Assembly (NCBI RefSeq): GCF_042610495.1
Contig: NZ_JBHGAP010000008.1
Location: 124,001 to 188,000, forward strand
DNA from: RU20A sp042610495
GTDB taxonomy: Bacteria; Pseudomonadota; Alphaproteobacteria; Rhizobiales; Rhizobiaceae
Direction of reading: 5' to 3'
DNA length: 64,000 nucleotides
Translations under genes and position numbers: made by a program
Notes under the pieces: generated by a model
The model's input: only the letters and a program-made list of their open reading frames with translations
Database searches by the model: none
What the model was told of the DNA's origin: nothing
Shown here: positions 8,286 to 16,356 of the stretch, one piece after another
Layout of the letters: the number at the start of each line of letters is the position of its first letter
Position numbering within the stretch: the stretch's first letter is position 1

Positions 8286-9251
8286 TTACTGGAAGAGCTT
8301 GAGGATGTTCTCGGAGTTGGTGTTCGCGATCGCCAGCGACTGGATGCCGAGCTGCTGCTGGGTCTGCAGCGCCTTGAGCCTGGTCGATTCCTCGTTCATA
8401 TCCGCATCGACCAATCGCCCGATGCCCTTGTCGATCACGTCCATGAGATTGGCGACAAAACTGTCCTGCATGTCGATGCGGGTGGTGATGGCGCCGAGCG
8501 TGGAGGCCGCGTCCGTCAGCTTGCTCAGCATGGCGTCAACGGCCGAAATCATGCCGTCGAGCTCCGTGTTCGTCGTTGCCGTGCTGATCGACACGATATT
8601 CGATCCGGTCGGCGCAGTACCACCGGACGCCAGGATGAGATGGTAGGTCGCGCTCGCCGTGCCGGGCGTGGTGCCGTCATCGACCTGCCAGCTCTTGGTC
8701 AGCATGCCACGGCTGGAATTCGACGTGTCGATCAGCATGGACTCGGAGGTATCGAAGTCCAGGGTCGCGACAGAGACGGAACCGTCCGTCGCGCGGTTGA
8801 ACGACGACACGATCTGCTTGATGCCGGGGGCGGCGGCATTGGTATTGAAAAGCCAGTTCTCGCCCGAGAACGAGGCCGACTCCGCAGACGAAGACAGCTG
8901 GTTCTTGAGTTCGGTGATTTCCTTGTTGATCTTGACCTTGTCGACGCCAGGTTCGCGTGCGGCGACGAGCTTCGCCTTGATCTCGGAAATGACCTGGATC
9001 GCGTTGTCCATCGCCGAATAGGCCGTGTCGACCTTGGCGGCACCCAGGCCGAGAGCGTCCTGAACGGTAGAGAGGGCCTTGTTGTCCGACCGCATCGTGG
9101 TGGCGATCGACCAGTAGGCCGCATTGTCCGCGGCCGTTTCAACGCGGTAGCCGGACGAGATTCGGCTTTGCGTGGTTTCCATGTTGGTGTTGATGGAACG
9201 CAGTGTCTGCAGAGCCGCCATGGCGGCGGAATTGGTCATGATGCTGGTCAT
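8286..9251 (-). CDS. flaC: flagellin (third of three tandem genes)
   Basis: A 321-residue filament subunit. The start at 9251 (MTSIMTNSAAMAALQTLRSI) matches the other two flagellins; a longer frame begins 10 residues earlier. The N-terminal D0/D1 helices (SGYRVETAADNAAYWSIATTM) and C-terminal helices (ALQTQQQLGIQSLAIANTNSENILKLFQ, here in two parts) are well conserved, and the central surface domain is short. It is the most divergent of the three: the middle lacks the GKAD segment shared by the other two. It has its own promoter region with two tandem CATGGTTAACG motifs and its own downstream hairpin. The letter is assigned from order after fliP as in Agrobacterium and is tentative. Confidence 0.9.
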   Translation of the reverse strand: MTSIMTNSAAMAALQTLRSINTNMETTQSRISSGYRVETAADNAAYWSIATTMRSDNKALSTVQDALGLGAAKVDTAYSAMDNAIQVISEIKAKLVAAREPGVDKVKINKEITELKNQLSSSAESASFSGENWLFNTNAAAPGIKQIVSSFNRATDGSVSVATLDFDTSESMLIDTSNSSRGMLTKSWQVDDGTTPGTASATYHLILASGGTAPTGSNIVSISTATTNTELDGMISAVDAMLSKLTDAASTLGAITTRIDMQDSFVANLMDVIDKGIGRLVDADMNEESTRLKALQTQQQLGIQSLAIANTNSENILKLFQ

Positions 9252-9376
9252 CGTCGTTTGCCCTGATGTTTGTTGATCCAAACATTCCGGAGTGACACCG
9301 GCAGCGAGGGCGTGTGCATCATGCGACCGATCCTGTTTTGCCCTTGGACCGGCCCGTCGCTCTTAACGATTAGATA

Positions 9377-9405
9377 ACCATGACATGGTTAACGCATGGT
9401 TAACG
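9377..9405 (+). promoter_or_regulatory. tandem CATGGTTAACG boxes upstream of flaC (candidate Rem site)
   Basis: CATGGTTAACG occurs at 9384-9394 and is repeated without a gap at 9395-9405. AACCAT at 9377-9382 additionally pairs with ATGGTT at 9385-9390. The repeats lie 133-154 bp upstream of the flaC start. Two identical 11-bp direct repeats fit head-to-tail binding by an OmpR-type dimer, and Rem is the OmpR-type activator of flagellin genes in rhizobia. Binding is inferred. Confidence 0.5.
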
Positions 9406-9530
9406 TCGTTAGTCCTTTGGTAAGATCGGTAAACGCGTGACAATGAAGGTAAAGACAATCTTTACATATTCTTCGTTGTTTCGAGTATTCGGCGCTTCAG
9501 ATCAAATCGCGTGAGGCGTTGCCGCGAGCC

Positions 9531-9578
9531 ACAAACGCCAAAACCGCACCCCTTTCGGGATGCGGTTTTTTCGTTTGT
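9531..9578 (-). terminator. terminator hairpin after flaB
   Basis: AAAACCGCA pairs with TGCGGTTTT around a CCCC/GGG inner stem and TTT loop. An outer arm ACAAACG (9531-9537) also pairs with CGTTTGT (9572-9578). On the minus strand the stem is followed by TTTTGG. It starts 37 bp after the flaB stop and has T runs on both strands, so it may stop transcription in either direction. Confidence 0.75.
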
Positions 9579-9614
9579 GCTTCCCCTCGCGTCGGAGGTG
9601 GTCGCAGGCTCGTC

Positions 9615-10589
9615 TTAACGGAAGAGCGCCAGGACGTTCTGGCCGTCGCTGTTGGCGATCGACAGTGCCTGGATGCCAAGCTGCGACTGCGTTTGCAGCG
9701 CCTTCAGCTTTGTCGACTCCTCGTTCATGTCCGCATCGACGAGTCGACCGACGCCCTTCTTGATCACGTCCATCAGATCCGCCATGAAGGCATCCTGCAT
9801 GGAGATGCGCTTGTTGGTCGCACCGAGCGTGGCGGCTGCGTCCGTCAGGCTGGACAGCATCGAGTCGACGGCGGAGATCATGCCTTCGATATCGTCGTTG
9901 CTCGTGGAGGCCGTCAGTTGAACTGCGCTCGAGCCCGTGGGAGCCGTACCGCCGGTGACCGCGATGAGGTGGTAGGTTGCGTTCGCCGTGTTCGTGCCGA
10001 CCGCGGTGCCCTGCTCGACCTGGATGCCCTTGGTGAGTTGGCCATTGGACGACGACACGGCATCGATCAGAACCGAGGTAGCCGCATCGAAGCTCAGAGT
10101 GCCGACAGCAACGGCATTGGCGGAGTTGCGGGTAAAGTACCCGACCATTTCCTTGGTGCCGAGCGCCGCATCGGCCTTGCCGCGGTAGAGCCAGTTTTCA
10201 CCGGAGAACGTCGCGGATTCTGCGATGGAGGTCAGCTGGTTCTTGAGTTCGGTGACTTCCTTGTTGATCTTGGTCTTGTCGACGCCCGGTTCGCGTGCCG
10301 CGACCAGCTTCGCCTTGATCTCGGAAATGACGTCGATGGCATTGTTCATGCCGGTATAGGCGGTGTCGGTCTTGGCGGCGCCCAGTCCGAGGGCGTCCTG
10401 AACGGTCGACAGTGCCTTGTTGTCGGACCGCATCGTGGTGGCGATCGACCAGTAGGCGGCGTTGTCTGCGGCCGTGCCGACGCGGTAGCCGGAGGAGATG
10501 CGACCCTGGGTTGCTTCCATGTCCGCACCAATGGTGCGCAGGGTCGAAAGTGCTGCCATTGCAGCGATATTGGTGTTGATGCTCGTCAT
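9615..10589 (-). CDS. flaB: flagellin (second of three tandem genes)
   Basis: A 324-residue filament subunit, very similar to the flagellin encoded immediately upstream and more distant from the one downstream. N-terminal D0/D1 (MTSINTNIAAMAALSTLRTI, then RISSGYRVGTAADNAAYWS) and C-terminal helix (LGIQALSIANSDGQNVLALFR) are intact. The central domain carries a GKADAALGTKEMVGYF segment shared with the first flagellin. AAAGGGG sits about 12 bp before the ATG. ATGGTTAA motifs at 10686 and 10727 precede it and a strong hairpin follows it, so it is probably transcribed alone. The letter is taken from gene order and is tentative. Confidence 0.9.
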   Translation of the reverse strand: MTSINTNIAAMAALSTLRTIGADMEATQGRISSGYRVGTAADNAAYWSIATTMRSDNKALSTVQDALGLGAAKTDTAYTGMNNAIDVISEIKAKLVAAREPGVDKTKINKEVTELKNQLTSIAESATFSGENWLYRGKADAALGTKEMVGYFTRNSANAVAVGTLSFDAATSVLIDAVSSSNGQLTKGIQVEQGTAVGTNTANATYHLIAVTGGTAPTGSSAVQLTASTSNDDIEGMISAVDSMLSSLTDAAATLGATNKRISMQDAFMADLMDVIKKGVGRLVDADMNEESTKLKALQTQSQLGIQALSIANSDGQNVLALFR

Positions 10590-10685
10590 TGTGAAACTGC
10601 CCCTTTAGACAGACGATGTGAAGGGACATTCCGGACGCTACCGGGAAACGACGGCCAGCCTCATGCCTGCTAACGCGTTAAAATC

Positions 10686-10737
10686 TATGGTTAACCCGTC
10701 GTTTCGATGAGCATAGAAAACACCATCATGGTTAATG
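10686..10737 (+). promoter_or_regulatory. two ATGGTTAA boxes upstream of flaB (candidate Rem sites)
   Basis: TATGGTTAACC at 10686-10696 and CATGGTTAATG at 10727-10737 lie about 97 and 138 bp upstream of the flaB start, in the same orientation as the tandem boxes before flaC. The spacing of 41 bp is near four helical turns. This is a candidate activator site by motif recurrence only. Confidence 0.45.
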
Positions 10738-10772
10738 AACGTTGAAGCCTGCCAACAAATTCTGTCGGAAAC

Positions 10773-10802
10773 AAAAAGGCCGCGCCAAATCTTGGCGCGG
10801 CC
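10773..10802 (-). terminator. rho-independent terminator after flaA
   Basis: A perfect 11-bp stem, GGCCGCGCCAA (10778-10788) with TTGGCGCGGCC (10792-10802), with a 3-base loop. On the minus strand it is followed by TTTTTG. It lies 50 bp beyond the flaA stop. Confidence 0.88.
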
Positions 10803-10852
10803 TGTCTTGATGTGCGGATCCGAGGGTTTCTCCCCGGCAACCCTTTCGCTTC

Positions 10853-11827
10853 TTAACGGAAGAGCTGCAGGATGGTCTGCGAGTCCGAGTTGGCGATCGA
10901 AAGGGCCTGGATGCCGAGCTGCTGCTGGGTCTGCAAGGCCTTGAGCTTGGTCGATTCCTCGTTCATGTCCGCATCCACAAGGCGACCAACGCCCTTGGTG
11001 ATAACGTCTCCGAGCTCCGCCACGAAGCTGTCCTGCATTGAGATGCGCTTGTTGGTGGCGCCGAGCGTGGCGGCTGCGTCTGTCAGTTTCGAAAGCATTG
11101 CATCGACGGCCGAGATCATGCCTTCAATGTTGTCGTTGGAGGTGGTTGATGTCAGGGCGATCGCAGTGGAGCCCGACGGAGCGGTACCGCCGGAAACGGC
11201 GACCAGGTGGTAGGTCGCGTTCGCAGTGCCCGTCCCGACAGAAGAGCCCTGCTCTACCTGGACAGCCTTCGTCAGCTGACCGTTTGCAGCCGTCACAGCG
11301 TCGATGAGAACCGAGGTCGAAGCGTCGAACGAGACCGTACCGACAGCAACGTCACCCGCAGAGTTGCGCGTGAAGTAGCCAACCATTTCCTTGGTGCCGA
11401 CCGCTTGGTCTGCCTTGCCGCGGTAGAGCCAGTTTTCACCAGAGAACGTCGCGGACTCAGCCGTTGAAGACAGCTGGTTGGTGAGTTCGGTCAGTTCCTT
11501 GTTGATCTTGGTCTTGTCAACGCCCGGTTCGCGGGCGGCAACCAGCTTTGCCTTGATTTCGGAGACCACGTCGATGGCGGCGGTCAGACCGGTGTAGGCG
11601 GTATCGGTCTTGGCAGCGCCGAGACCCAGGGCGTCCTTGACCGTCGCCAACGCCTTGTTGTCCGAACGCATGGTCGTTGCGATCGACCAGTAGGCAGAGT
11701 TGTCGGCAGCACTCGCAACGCGCATGCCGGTGGAGATGCTGTTCTGCGTGGATTCCATCTGCGAGGAGATGGAGCGGAGCGTGGAAAGCGCGCCCATGGC
11801 GGCGGTATTGGTGATGATGCTGGTCAT
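10853..11827 (-). CDS. flaA: flagellin (first of three tandem genes)
   Basis: A 324-residue flagellin. The start at 11827 (MTSIITNTAAMGALSTLRSI) is favoured over a longer frame because AGAGGGA lies just upstream and the N-terminus then aligns with its paralogues. The D0/D1 helices at both ends are conserved (ISTGMRVASAADNSAYWS; IANSDSQTILQLFR). The central part shares GKADQAVGTKEMVGYFTRN with the second flagellin, pointing to a recent duplication. It has its own rho-independent terminator. No exact ATGGTTAA box lies upstream, only the weaker CACGGTTAGGG. The name follows the Agrobacterium order after fliP and is tentative. Confidence 0.9.
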   Translation of the reverse strand: MTSIITNTAAMGALSTLRSISSQMESTQNSISTGMRVASAADNSAYWSIATTMRSDNKALATVKDALGLGAAKTDTAYTGLTAAIDVVSEIKAKLVAAREPGVDKTKINKELTELTNQLSSTAESATFSGENWLYRGKADQAVGTKEMVGYFTRNSAGDVAVGTVSFDASTSVLIDAVTAANGQLTKAVQVEQGSSVGTGTANATYHLVAVSGGTAPSGSTAIALTSTTSNDNIEGMISAVDAMLSKLTDAAATLGATNKRISMQDSFVAELGDVITKGVGRLVDADMNEESTKLKALQTQQQLGIQALSIANSDSQTILQLFR

Positions 11828-12072
11828 TGAGAGTGTCCCTCTGATACTCAAAACACGGTTAGGGACATACCGGACTGGATACTTACCGGTGATGGCGGAG
11901 TGGCTTCATGCCTCTCGGCCTTCATTCACTTGCGGTGAAGAAAACCAAACCCGTCATGTAAGTCTGAGCTTCGCAAACAAGTCTTGCCATTTGCTTAAGC
12001 GAACGACGCATTTCGATGCAAATGCGACGCATCCGTCAGAAAGGCGGGCTTACCGGGCGGGATGGATAAAAT

Positions 12073-12810
12073 TCAATTAAAAGAACGCACAAGGCTGCCA
12101 ACCATCAGGTTCCAGCCATCGATCAGCACGAAGAACAGGATCTTGAAGGGCAGCGAGATCGACGTTGGCGGCAGCATCATCATGCCCATGGCCATGGTGA
12201 TGGTGGCGACGATCAGGTCGATGACAAGGAACGGCAGCAGGATCAGGAAGCCGATCTCGAAGCCGCGGCGGATCTCCGAGATCATGAAGGCGGGGATGAG
12301 CGCGCGCAGGTCCACGACATCGTTGGTCACGACCGTCTGGCCCTTCTCCTGGGCGATATCGACGAAGAGCTGCAGATCCTTCGGGCGGGTATTGGCCTGC
12401 ATGAACTGACGGAAGGGTTCGGCAATGCGCGGCAGAGCCTCGGCTTCCGTGATCTGGTTGGCGAGCAGGGGATCGATACCCTCGCGCCAGGCGCGGTCGA
12501 AGGTCGGCGACATGACGTAGAAGGTCATGAAGAGCGCAAGGCTGACAAGGATGGTGTTGGACGGCGTGGTGCCGAGGCCCATGCCCGAGCGAAGGATCGC
12601 AAAGGCGATCGCAAACCGCGGGAAGCTCGTCACCATGATCAGGATGCCGGGCGCGATCGACAGGACCGTCAGCAGCCCGAAGGTGCGGACAATCCAGGCA
12701 GCAGCCGACCCATCAACGGGAACGTTCAGGATATCCGTCGGAAATCCTTGGGCACCGGCGATCCCGGAGGTCGCCATCATGGCGACTATGAAGACAAGGA
12801 CGCGAATCAT
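12073..12810 (-). CDS. fliP: flagellar export gate protein FliP
   Basis: A 245-residue inner-membrane component of the flagellar type III export gate, which forms the FliP5FliQ4FliR core. It has an N-terminal cleavable signal sequence (residues about 1-20) and four later hydrophobic segments. Family motifs include MVTSFPRFAIAFAILRSGMG, LVSLALFMTFYVMSP, the basic loop segment IPAFMISEIRRGFEIGFLILLPF, and the Met-rich MAMGMMMLPP segment. Its start overlaps the fliL stop by 4 bp, and it is the last gene of the flgB-to-fliP unit. Length and motifs are normal for the family. Confidence 0.96.
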   Translation of the reverse strand: MIRVLVFIVAMMATSGIAGAQGFPTDILNVPVDGSAAAWIVRTFGLLTVLSIAPGILIMVTSFPRFAIAFAILRSGMGLGTTPSNTILVSLALFMTFYVMSPTFDRAWREGIDPLLANQITEAEALPRIAEPFRQFMQANTRPKDLQLFVDIAQEKGQTVVTNDVVDLRALIPAFMISEIRRGFEIGFLILLPFLVIDLIVATITMAMGMMMLPPTSISLPFKILFFVLIDGWNLMVGSLVRSFN

Positions 12811-13376
12811 TGAATGACGAATGTTCTGAAGATAACATTCGTTACGCGTCCTTCGGATCTAAGGTCAACCCGCTCTTCAATGTCGTCCCGCAAATACTGG
12901 AAGCCACGCGGCCCCTGGATCTGCTGGAGGGAAACGGTGCGCAGGTAGGCGGCGATATCCTGCTGGATCGCCTCGGCGATCTTGGGGTCCGGTTCGCCGT
13001 TGAAGGCGAGCGCCAGTTCCAGGCGGATCCAGTTTTCAGTGGGATAGGCCAGGTTGGTGGTGATCGGGTCGAGCTGGAGAATGCCGTGCGCGGCCGTGGA
13101 CAGCTTCGGCAGTCCCTCGTCCTTCTTCTCGCCACCGCCATGCGCATCGGCCGGCGCGCCGGCGGCGAGCGCGGCCTTCTTCTCGGCTTCGGCCTTCTTC
13201 ACCGCCTCGATGGCATCGGCCATTTCCTTGGTCATGGGCTTGGGTGCGACCATGCCGCCGATGAACCAGCCACCGCCGGCCGCAAGCAGCGTCAGGACCA
13301 CCACCGCGCCGATGAGCACCATCGGGGACGACTTCTTCTTCGCGGCCTCGCCTTCTGTGGCTTCTTCGTCTGCCAT
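12807..13376 (-). CDS. fliL: flagellar basal-body-associated protein FliL
   Basis: A 189-residue single-pass membrane protein. A transmembrane helix at about residues 20-42 (VLIGAVVVLTLLAAGGGWFIGG) follows a short charged cytoplasmic tail. An Ala/Lys/Glu-rich linker leads to the periplasmic FliL domain (about 95-189, with FLRTVSLQQIQGPRGFQYLRDDIEERV-like sequence in shorter pieces). FliL associates with stators and supports torque. It follows flgH after a 94-bp gap and overlaps fliP by 4 bp. Confidence 0.93.
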   Translation of the reverse strand: MADEEATEGEAAKKKSSPMVLIGAVVVLTLLAAGGGWFIGGMVAPKPMTKEMADAIEAVKKAEAEKKAALAAGAPADAHGGGEKKDEGLPKLSTAAHGILQLDPITTNLAYPTENWIRLELALAFNGEPDPKIAEAIQQDIAAYLRTVSLQQIQGPRGFQYLRDDIEERVDLRSEGRVTNVIFRTFVIQ

Positions 13377-13470
13377 GCCATCAAGTCCCGTCGTTTGACG
13401 TGGGGCGCGTCATGCCCTCACCCGTGTCTGTGCAGGCCCTCCCGAGAAGGACCGGCGTGTCTGGCCGCCG

Positions 13471-14181
13471 TCAGATCGGCGAGATGATGTCCATGATCTG
13501 CTGGCCGTAGGGCGGCTGCTGCATTTCTGACAGGCGACCGCGTCCGCCGTAGGAGATGCGGGCCTCGGCGATCTTGTCGTAGGAGATCATGTTTTTCGCA
13601 TCGACGTCCTGCGGCCGCACGATGCCGGCGACGTTGAGGATGCGGATCTCGTTGTTGACGCGCACTTCCTGCGAGCCGCTGATCAAGAGATTGCCATTCT
13701 CGAGAACGCCGGTGACGACCGCGGCGACAAGCAACTGCAGCTTTTCGGCACGCGCCGTGGTGCCGGCGCCCTGCGTCTTGGTGTCGGAACCGTAGTCCAG
13801 ACCACCCTTCCAGCCGAACTTGCCGCCGGTGGACGAACCATTGGCGCCGATATTGAAGCCGCTGCTGTTCTGGCGGCTGCGGTCGGTCTTGTTGTCGAAG
13901 GAGGCCTTGTCGTTGATCTGGATATCGACCGTCATGATGTCGCCGACCTTCAGCGCGCGCGCGTCCTTGAACAGCGCCGCCTGGCTGTCGGACCAGAGCG
14001 AATAGCCGCTCGACATGGTCGTCGGCTGCTTCGGATACATGGCCATCTGCGGGGTCTGGGCATATTGCAGGCCACTGCCGATCGGGCTCATCGAGGGGGC
14101 GCGTCCGATTTCCTCGAAGGTCTTGCTCTGGCAGCCGGCGAGGACCGCGACGGCGGCGAGCAGCGAGAGACGATAGATCAT
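13471..14181 (-). CDS. flgH: flagellar L-ring lipoprotein FlgH
   Basis: A 236-residue outer-membrane lipoprotein that forms the L ring around the distal rod. The lipobox LAGC (Cys at residue 17) follows a short signal peptide. The family pattern SLWSDSQAALFKDARALKVGDIMTV (here quoted in part) is present at about residues 61-85, and the C-terminus VRPQDVDAKNMISYDKIAEARI is typical. Its start overlaps motE by 4 bp. Orthologues act with FlgI, encoded two genes upstream. Confidence 0.95.
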   Translation of the reverse strand: MIYRLSLLAAVAVLAGCQSKTFEEIGRAPSMSPIGSGLQYAQTPQMAMYPKQPTTMSSGYSLWSDSQAALFKDARALKVGDIMTVDIQINDKASFDNKTDRSRQNSSGFNIGANGSSTGGKFGWKGGLDYGSDTKTQGAGTTARAEKLQLLVAAVVTGVLENGNLLISGSQEVRVNNEIRILNVAGIVRPQDVDAKNMISYDKIAEARISYGGRGRLSEMQQPPYGQQIMDIISPI

Positions 14182-14714
14182 GACGGTTCCTTCGATGTGT
14201 TCGGGTCGCTGGCGGCCGAAATAAGATCGGTGAGCTTGGCGGCCTTCTCGTTCTTCATTTCACTGAGGATCAGGCTCGACTGACGCGGCGGCAGCTTCAT
14301 CAGGATGGCAGCGGCGATTTCCGGGGCGACCAGTTCGAGCTTGCCGGCGGCTGCATCCGGCTTCATGGTCTTGTAGATGCCGACAAGGCCGGCTTCTGCC
14401 TGCTGAAGGAAGTCGTTGCGCCGCTTCAGCCAGTCTTCGTATTCGGCCTTGCGCTGTTCGAGAATGGCGATGCGTTCGTCGACCTTGGACTGGAGGTCGG
14501 CGAGCTCCTTCTTCTGCAAGAGGTAGCGCTGGTCACGCGCTGCATCCGCAATGTTGGTGCAGAACTTCTGGATTTCGCTGCTGGTCGGGTCGGCAGTCGC
14601 GGGTGCGGCGACTTCCTGGGCGAAAGCGCCGGGGATGGCGAGTGCCAGAAGGGCGAGCGCTGCGAGTGCGCCCTTGCGCGTCGCGGGGGCGGAGGGCGTG
14701 CGAAAATCGGTCAT
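14178..14714 (-). CDS. motE: MotE, chaperone of the periplasmic motor protein MotC
   Basis: A 178-residue exported protein with a signal peptide (residues about 1-32, ending AFA). A central coiled coil (about 60-115, QRYLLQKKELADLQSKVDE and following) is followed by an MgtE-N-like helical segment (AAGKLELVAPEIAAAILMKL). In Sinorhizobium meliloti MotE is a periplasmic chaperone required for MotC folding. It overlaps flgI upstream and flgH downstream by 4 bp each, placing a motor factor inside a ring-protein operon as in other rhizobia. The role is taken from the orthologue. Confidence 0.9.
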   Translation of the reverse strand: MTDFRTPSAPATRKGALAALALLALAIPGAFAQEVAAPATADPTSSEIQKFCTNIADAARDQRYLLQKKELADLQSKVDERIAILEQRKAEYEDWLKRRNDFLQQAEAGLVGIYKTMKPDAAAGKLELVAPEIAAAILMKLPPRQSSLILSEMKNEKAAKLTDLISAASDPNTSKEPS

Positions 14715-15838
14715 TGCAGAACAAGCTCCGCCTGAAGGGCCCCGGCCGTCTTGATGCTCTGGAGAATGGAGATCACGCCGTCGGGCTTGACGCCGATGGA
14801 ATTGAGGCCCGTGACGAGCTGGCGCAGGCTTGATCCTTCAAGCATCGCAACCGTTCCGCCGTCGGCAACCGCCTTGATGGTGGTGTTGTCCTCCACGGCC
14901 GTCTGGCCGCGCGAGAAGGGCGCGGGCTGGACGACTTCGGGGTTTTCCGTGACCTGCACCGTCAGCGTGCCGTAGCTCACGGCAACCGGGGCGATGCGCA
15001 CATCCTGGCCGATGACGATGGTGCCGGTGCGCTCGTTGATGACCACGCGGGCCGGCACGTCGGTCTGCACGACGAGGTTTTCGATCTCCGCCATCAGTTG
15101 CGTCAGATCGGCCATCTTCGGCTTCTCGATCAGCACGCTCTGGCTGTCGCGGGCCTCCGCGATGCGGCCGCCAAAACGCTCGGAGGCGTATTTGTTGATG
15201 ACCTGTTGCATCGCGATTGCCGTCGAGAAGTCGGGATTGCGAAGCTGGAGAACGAGGTTGACGCCATCCTTGAACTTGGCGGGCAGATCGCGCTCGATGA
15301 TCGCGCCGTTCGGCACGCGGCCGGCCGTCGTCACACCCTGGTTGACGGAGGCGGCGGCGCCTTGCGCGCTGAAGCCACTGACAACGACGGAGCCTTGCGC
15401 CACGGCATAGATCTGCCCGTCGGCGCCGGACAGGGAGGTCATGACCAGCGTGCCGCCGCGCAGCGACGAGGCATCGCCGAGCGAGCCGATGGTGACATCG
15501 ATTCGGCTCCCGGGGCTTGCGAAGGGCGGCAGCGTGGCGGTGACGAGAACGGCTGCGATGTTGCGCGAGCGCGATTCGCCCCCTTGGGTGGAAATGCCGA
15601 GGTTCTGCAGCATGGCGCGCAGCGACTGCTCGGTGAAGGGCGAGGACCGCAGGGCGTCGCCTGTGCCCTGAAGGCCGACGACAAGGCCGTAGCCGATCAG
15701 TTGGTTGTCACGGCCGGCCTGCAGCGAGGCGATGTCCTTGATGCGCGAGGTCGCCATCGCCTCGGCCGCCGGCATGCCCGGCAGCGTCAGCGCGGCGGCA
15801 AAGAGAACCGTCACCAGACCACGAAGAAAGCGCTTCAT
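14711..15838 (-). CDS. flgI: flagellar P-ring protein FlgI
   Basis: A 375-residue periplasmic protein that forms the P ring in the peptidoglycan layer. The signal peptide spans residues about 1-27 (PAAEA). The mature N-terminus SRIKDIASLQAGRDNQLIGY and the later NLGISTQGGESRSRNIAAVLVTA are family hallmarks, as is the C-terminal LVTGLNSIGVKPDGVISILQS. It overlaps flgA and motE by 4 bp. Length is standard. Confidence 0.96.
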   Translation of the reverse strand: MKRFLRGLVTVLFAAALTLPGMPAAEAMATSRIKDIASLQAGRDNQLIGYGLVVGLQGTGDALRSSPFTEQSLRAMLQNLGISTQGGESRSRNIAAVLVTATLPPFASPGSRIDVTIGSLGDASSLRGGTLVMTSLSGADGQIYAVAQGSVVVSGFSAQGAAASVNQGVTTAGRVPNGAIIERDLPAKFKDGVNLVLQLRNPDFSTAIAMQQVINKYASERFGGRIAEARDSQSVLIEKPKMADLTQLMAEIENLVVQTDVPARVVINERTGTIVIGQDVRIAPVAVSYGTLTVQVTENPEVVQPAPFSRGQTAVEDNTTIKAVADGGTVAMLEGSSLRQLVTGLNSIGVKPDGVISILQSIKTAGALQAELVLQ

Positions 15839-16341
15839 TTCGTCACCACCTGAACCGTGCCGTCGGCCAGAACCGTGCCGGCGACGATCACGCCACTATC
15901 GATGTTGCGCAGCTGGATGAGGTCTCCGACGGCTGCGTCCTGCAAGGGCGCGCCCTTGGCGCTGATCGTCAGCAGCCCGACGGAGACCACCATCTGAACG
16001 GTGGAGCCGCGCTCGACGACGTAGGGCTCGCGCACCGCATTGGTCATGATGACCCGGCCGGGCAGCAGCGTGCGCGTGCTGACCTTGCCGGAGACTTCGG
16101 CGATCTTGCTGGCAAAGCCTTCGACGACATTGGGATTGGTCACTTCGACCTCCTCCAGCTTGGATGCGTCGATCTTCTCGCCGGGATAGATGATCTGCGA
16201 GGGGATAACGGCCGTTCGGGCGCCAGCATGGGCGGGCGCCGTCGGGCCGGCCAGAACCAGCGCCGCGAGAGCGGAAAGACCGAGCCAGCGGGCCCCGGAC
16301 TTGCAATATGCCATGGCGTTGCGCATGCGACCGGACGTCAT
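15835..16341 (-). CDS. flgA: flagellar P-ring assembly chaperone FlgA
   Basis: A 168-residue periplasmic chaperone for FlgI. The signal peptide covers residues about 1-40, including a hydrophobic LSALAALVLAG core. The SAF-type domain follows (PGEKIDASKLEEVEV, then LLPGRVIMTNAVREPYVVERGSTVQMV in pieces). GGGAGGG lies 7-13 bp before the ATG at 16341, supporting this start over two internal Met codons. Its stop overlaps the flgI start by 4 bp, fitting coupled synthesis of chaperone and client. Confidence 0.93.
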   Translation of the reverse strand: MTSGRMRNAMAYCKSGARWLGLSALAALVLAGPTAPAHAGARTAVIPSQIIYPGEKIDASKLEEVEVTNPNVVEGFASKIAEVSGKVSTRTLLPGRVIMTNAVREPYVVERGSTVQMVVSVGLLTISAKGAPLQDAAVGDLIQLRNIDSGVIVAGTVLADGTVQVVTK

Positions 16342-16356
16342 TGTCGTCCCTCCCGC

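Larger units (their letters stand above)
9252..9614. other. promoter region of flaC and terminator region of flaB
   Basis: A 363-bp gap. The flaC-proximal part is AT-rich and holds tandem CATGGTTAACG motifs plus an upstream AACCAT/ATGGTT dyad. The flaB-proximal part holds a long hairpin. No coding sequence is seen. Confidence 0.7.

Noticed and set aside
8286..11827. Flagellin array as a phase-variation or recombination cassette
   Set aside because: The three genes share orientation and have no inverting repeats or invertase; simple duplication explains them.
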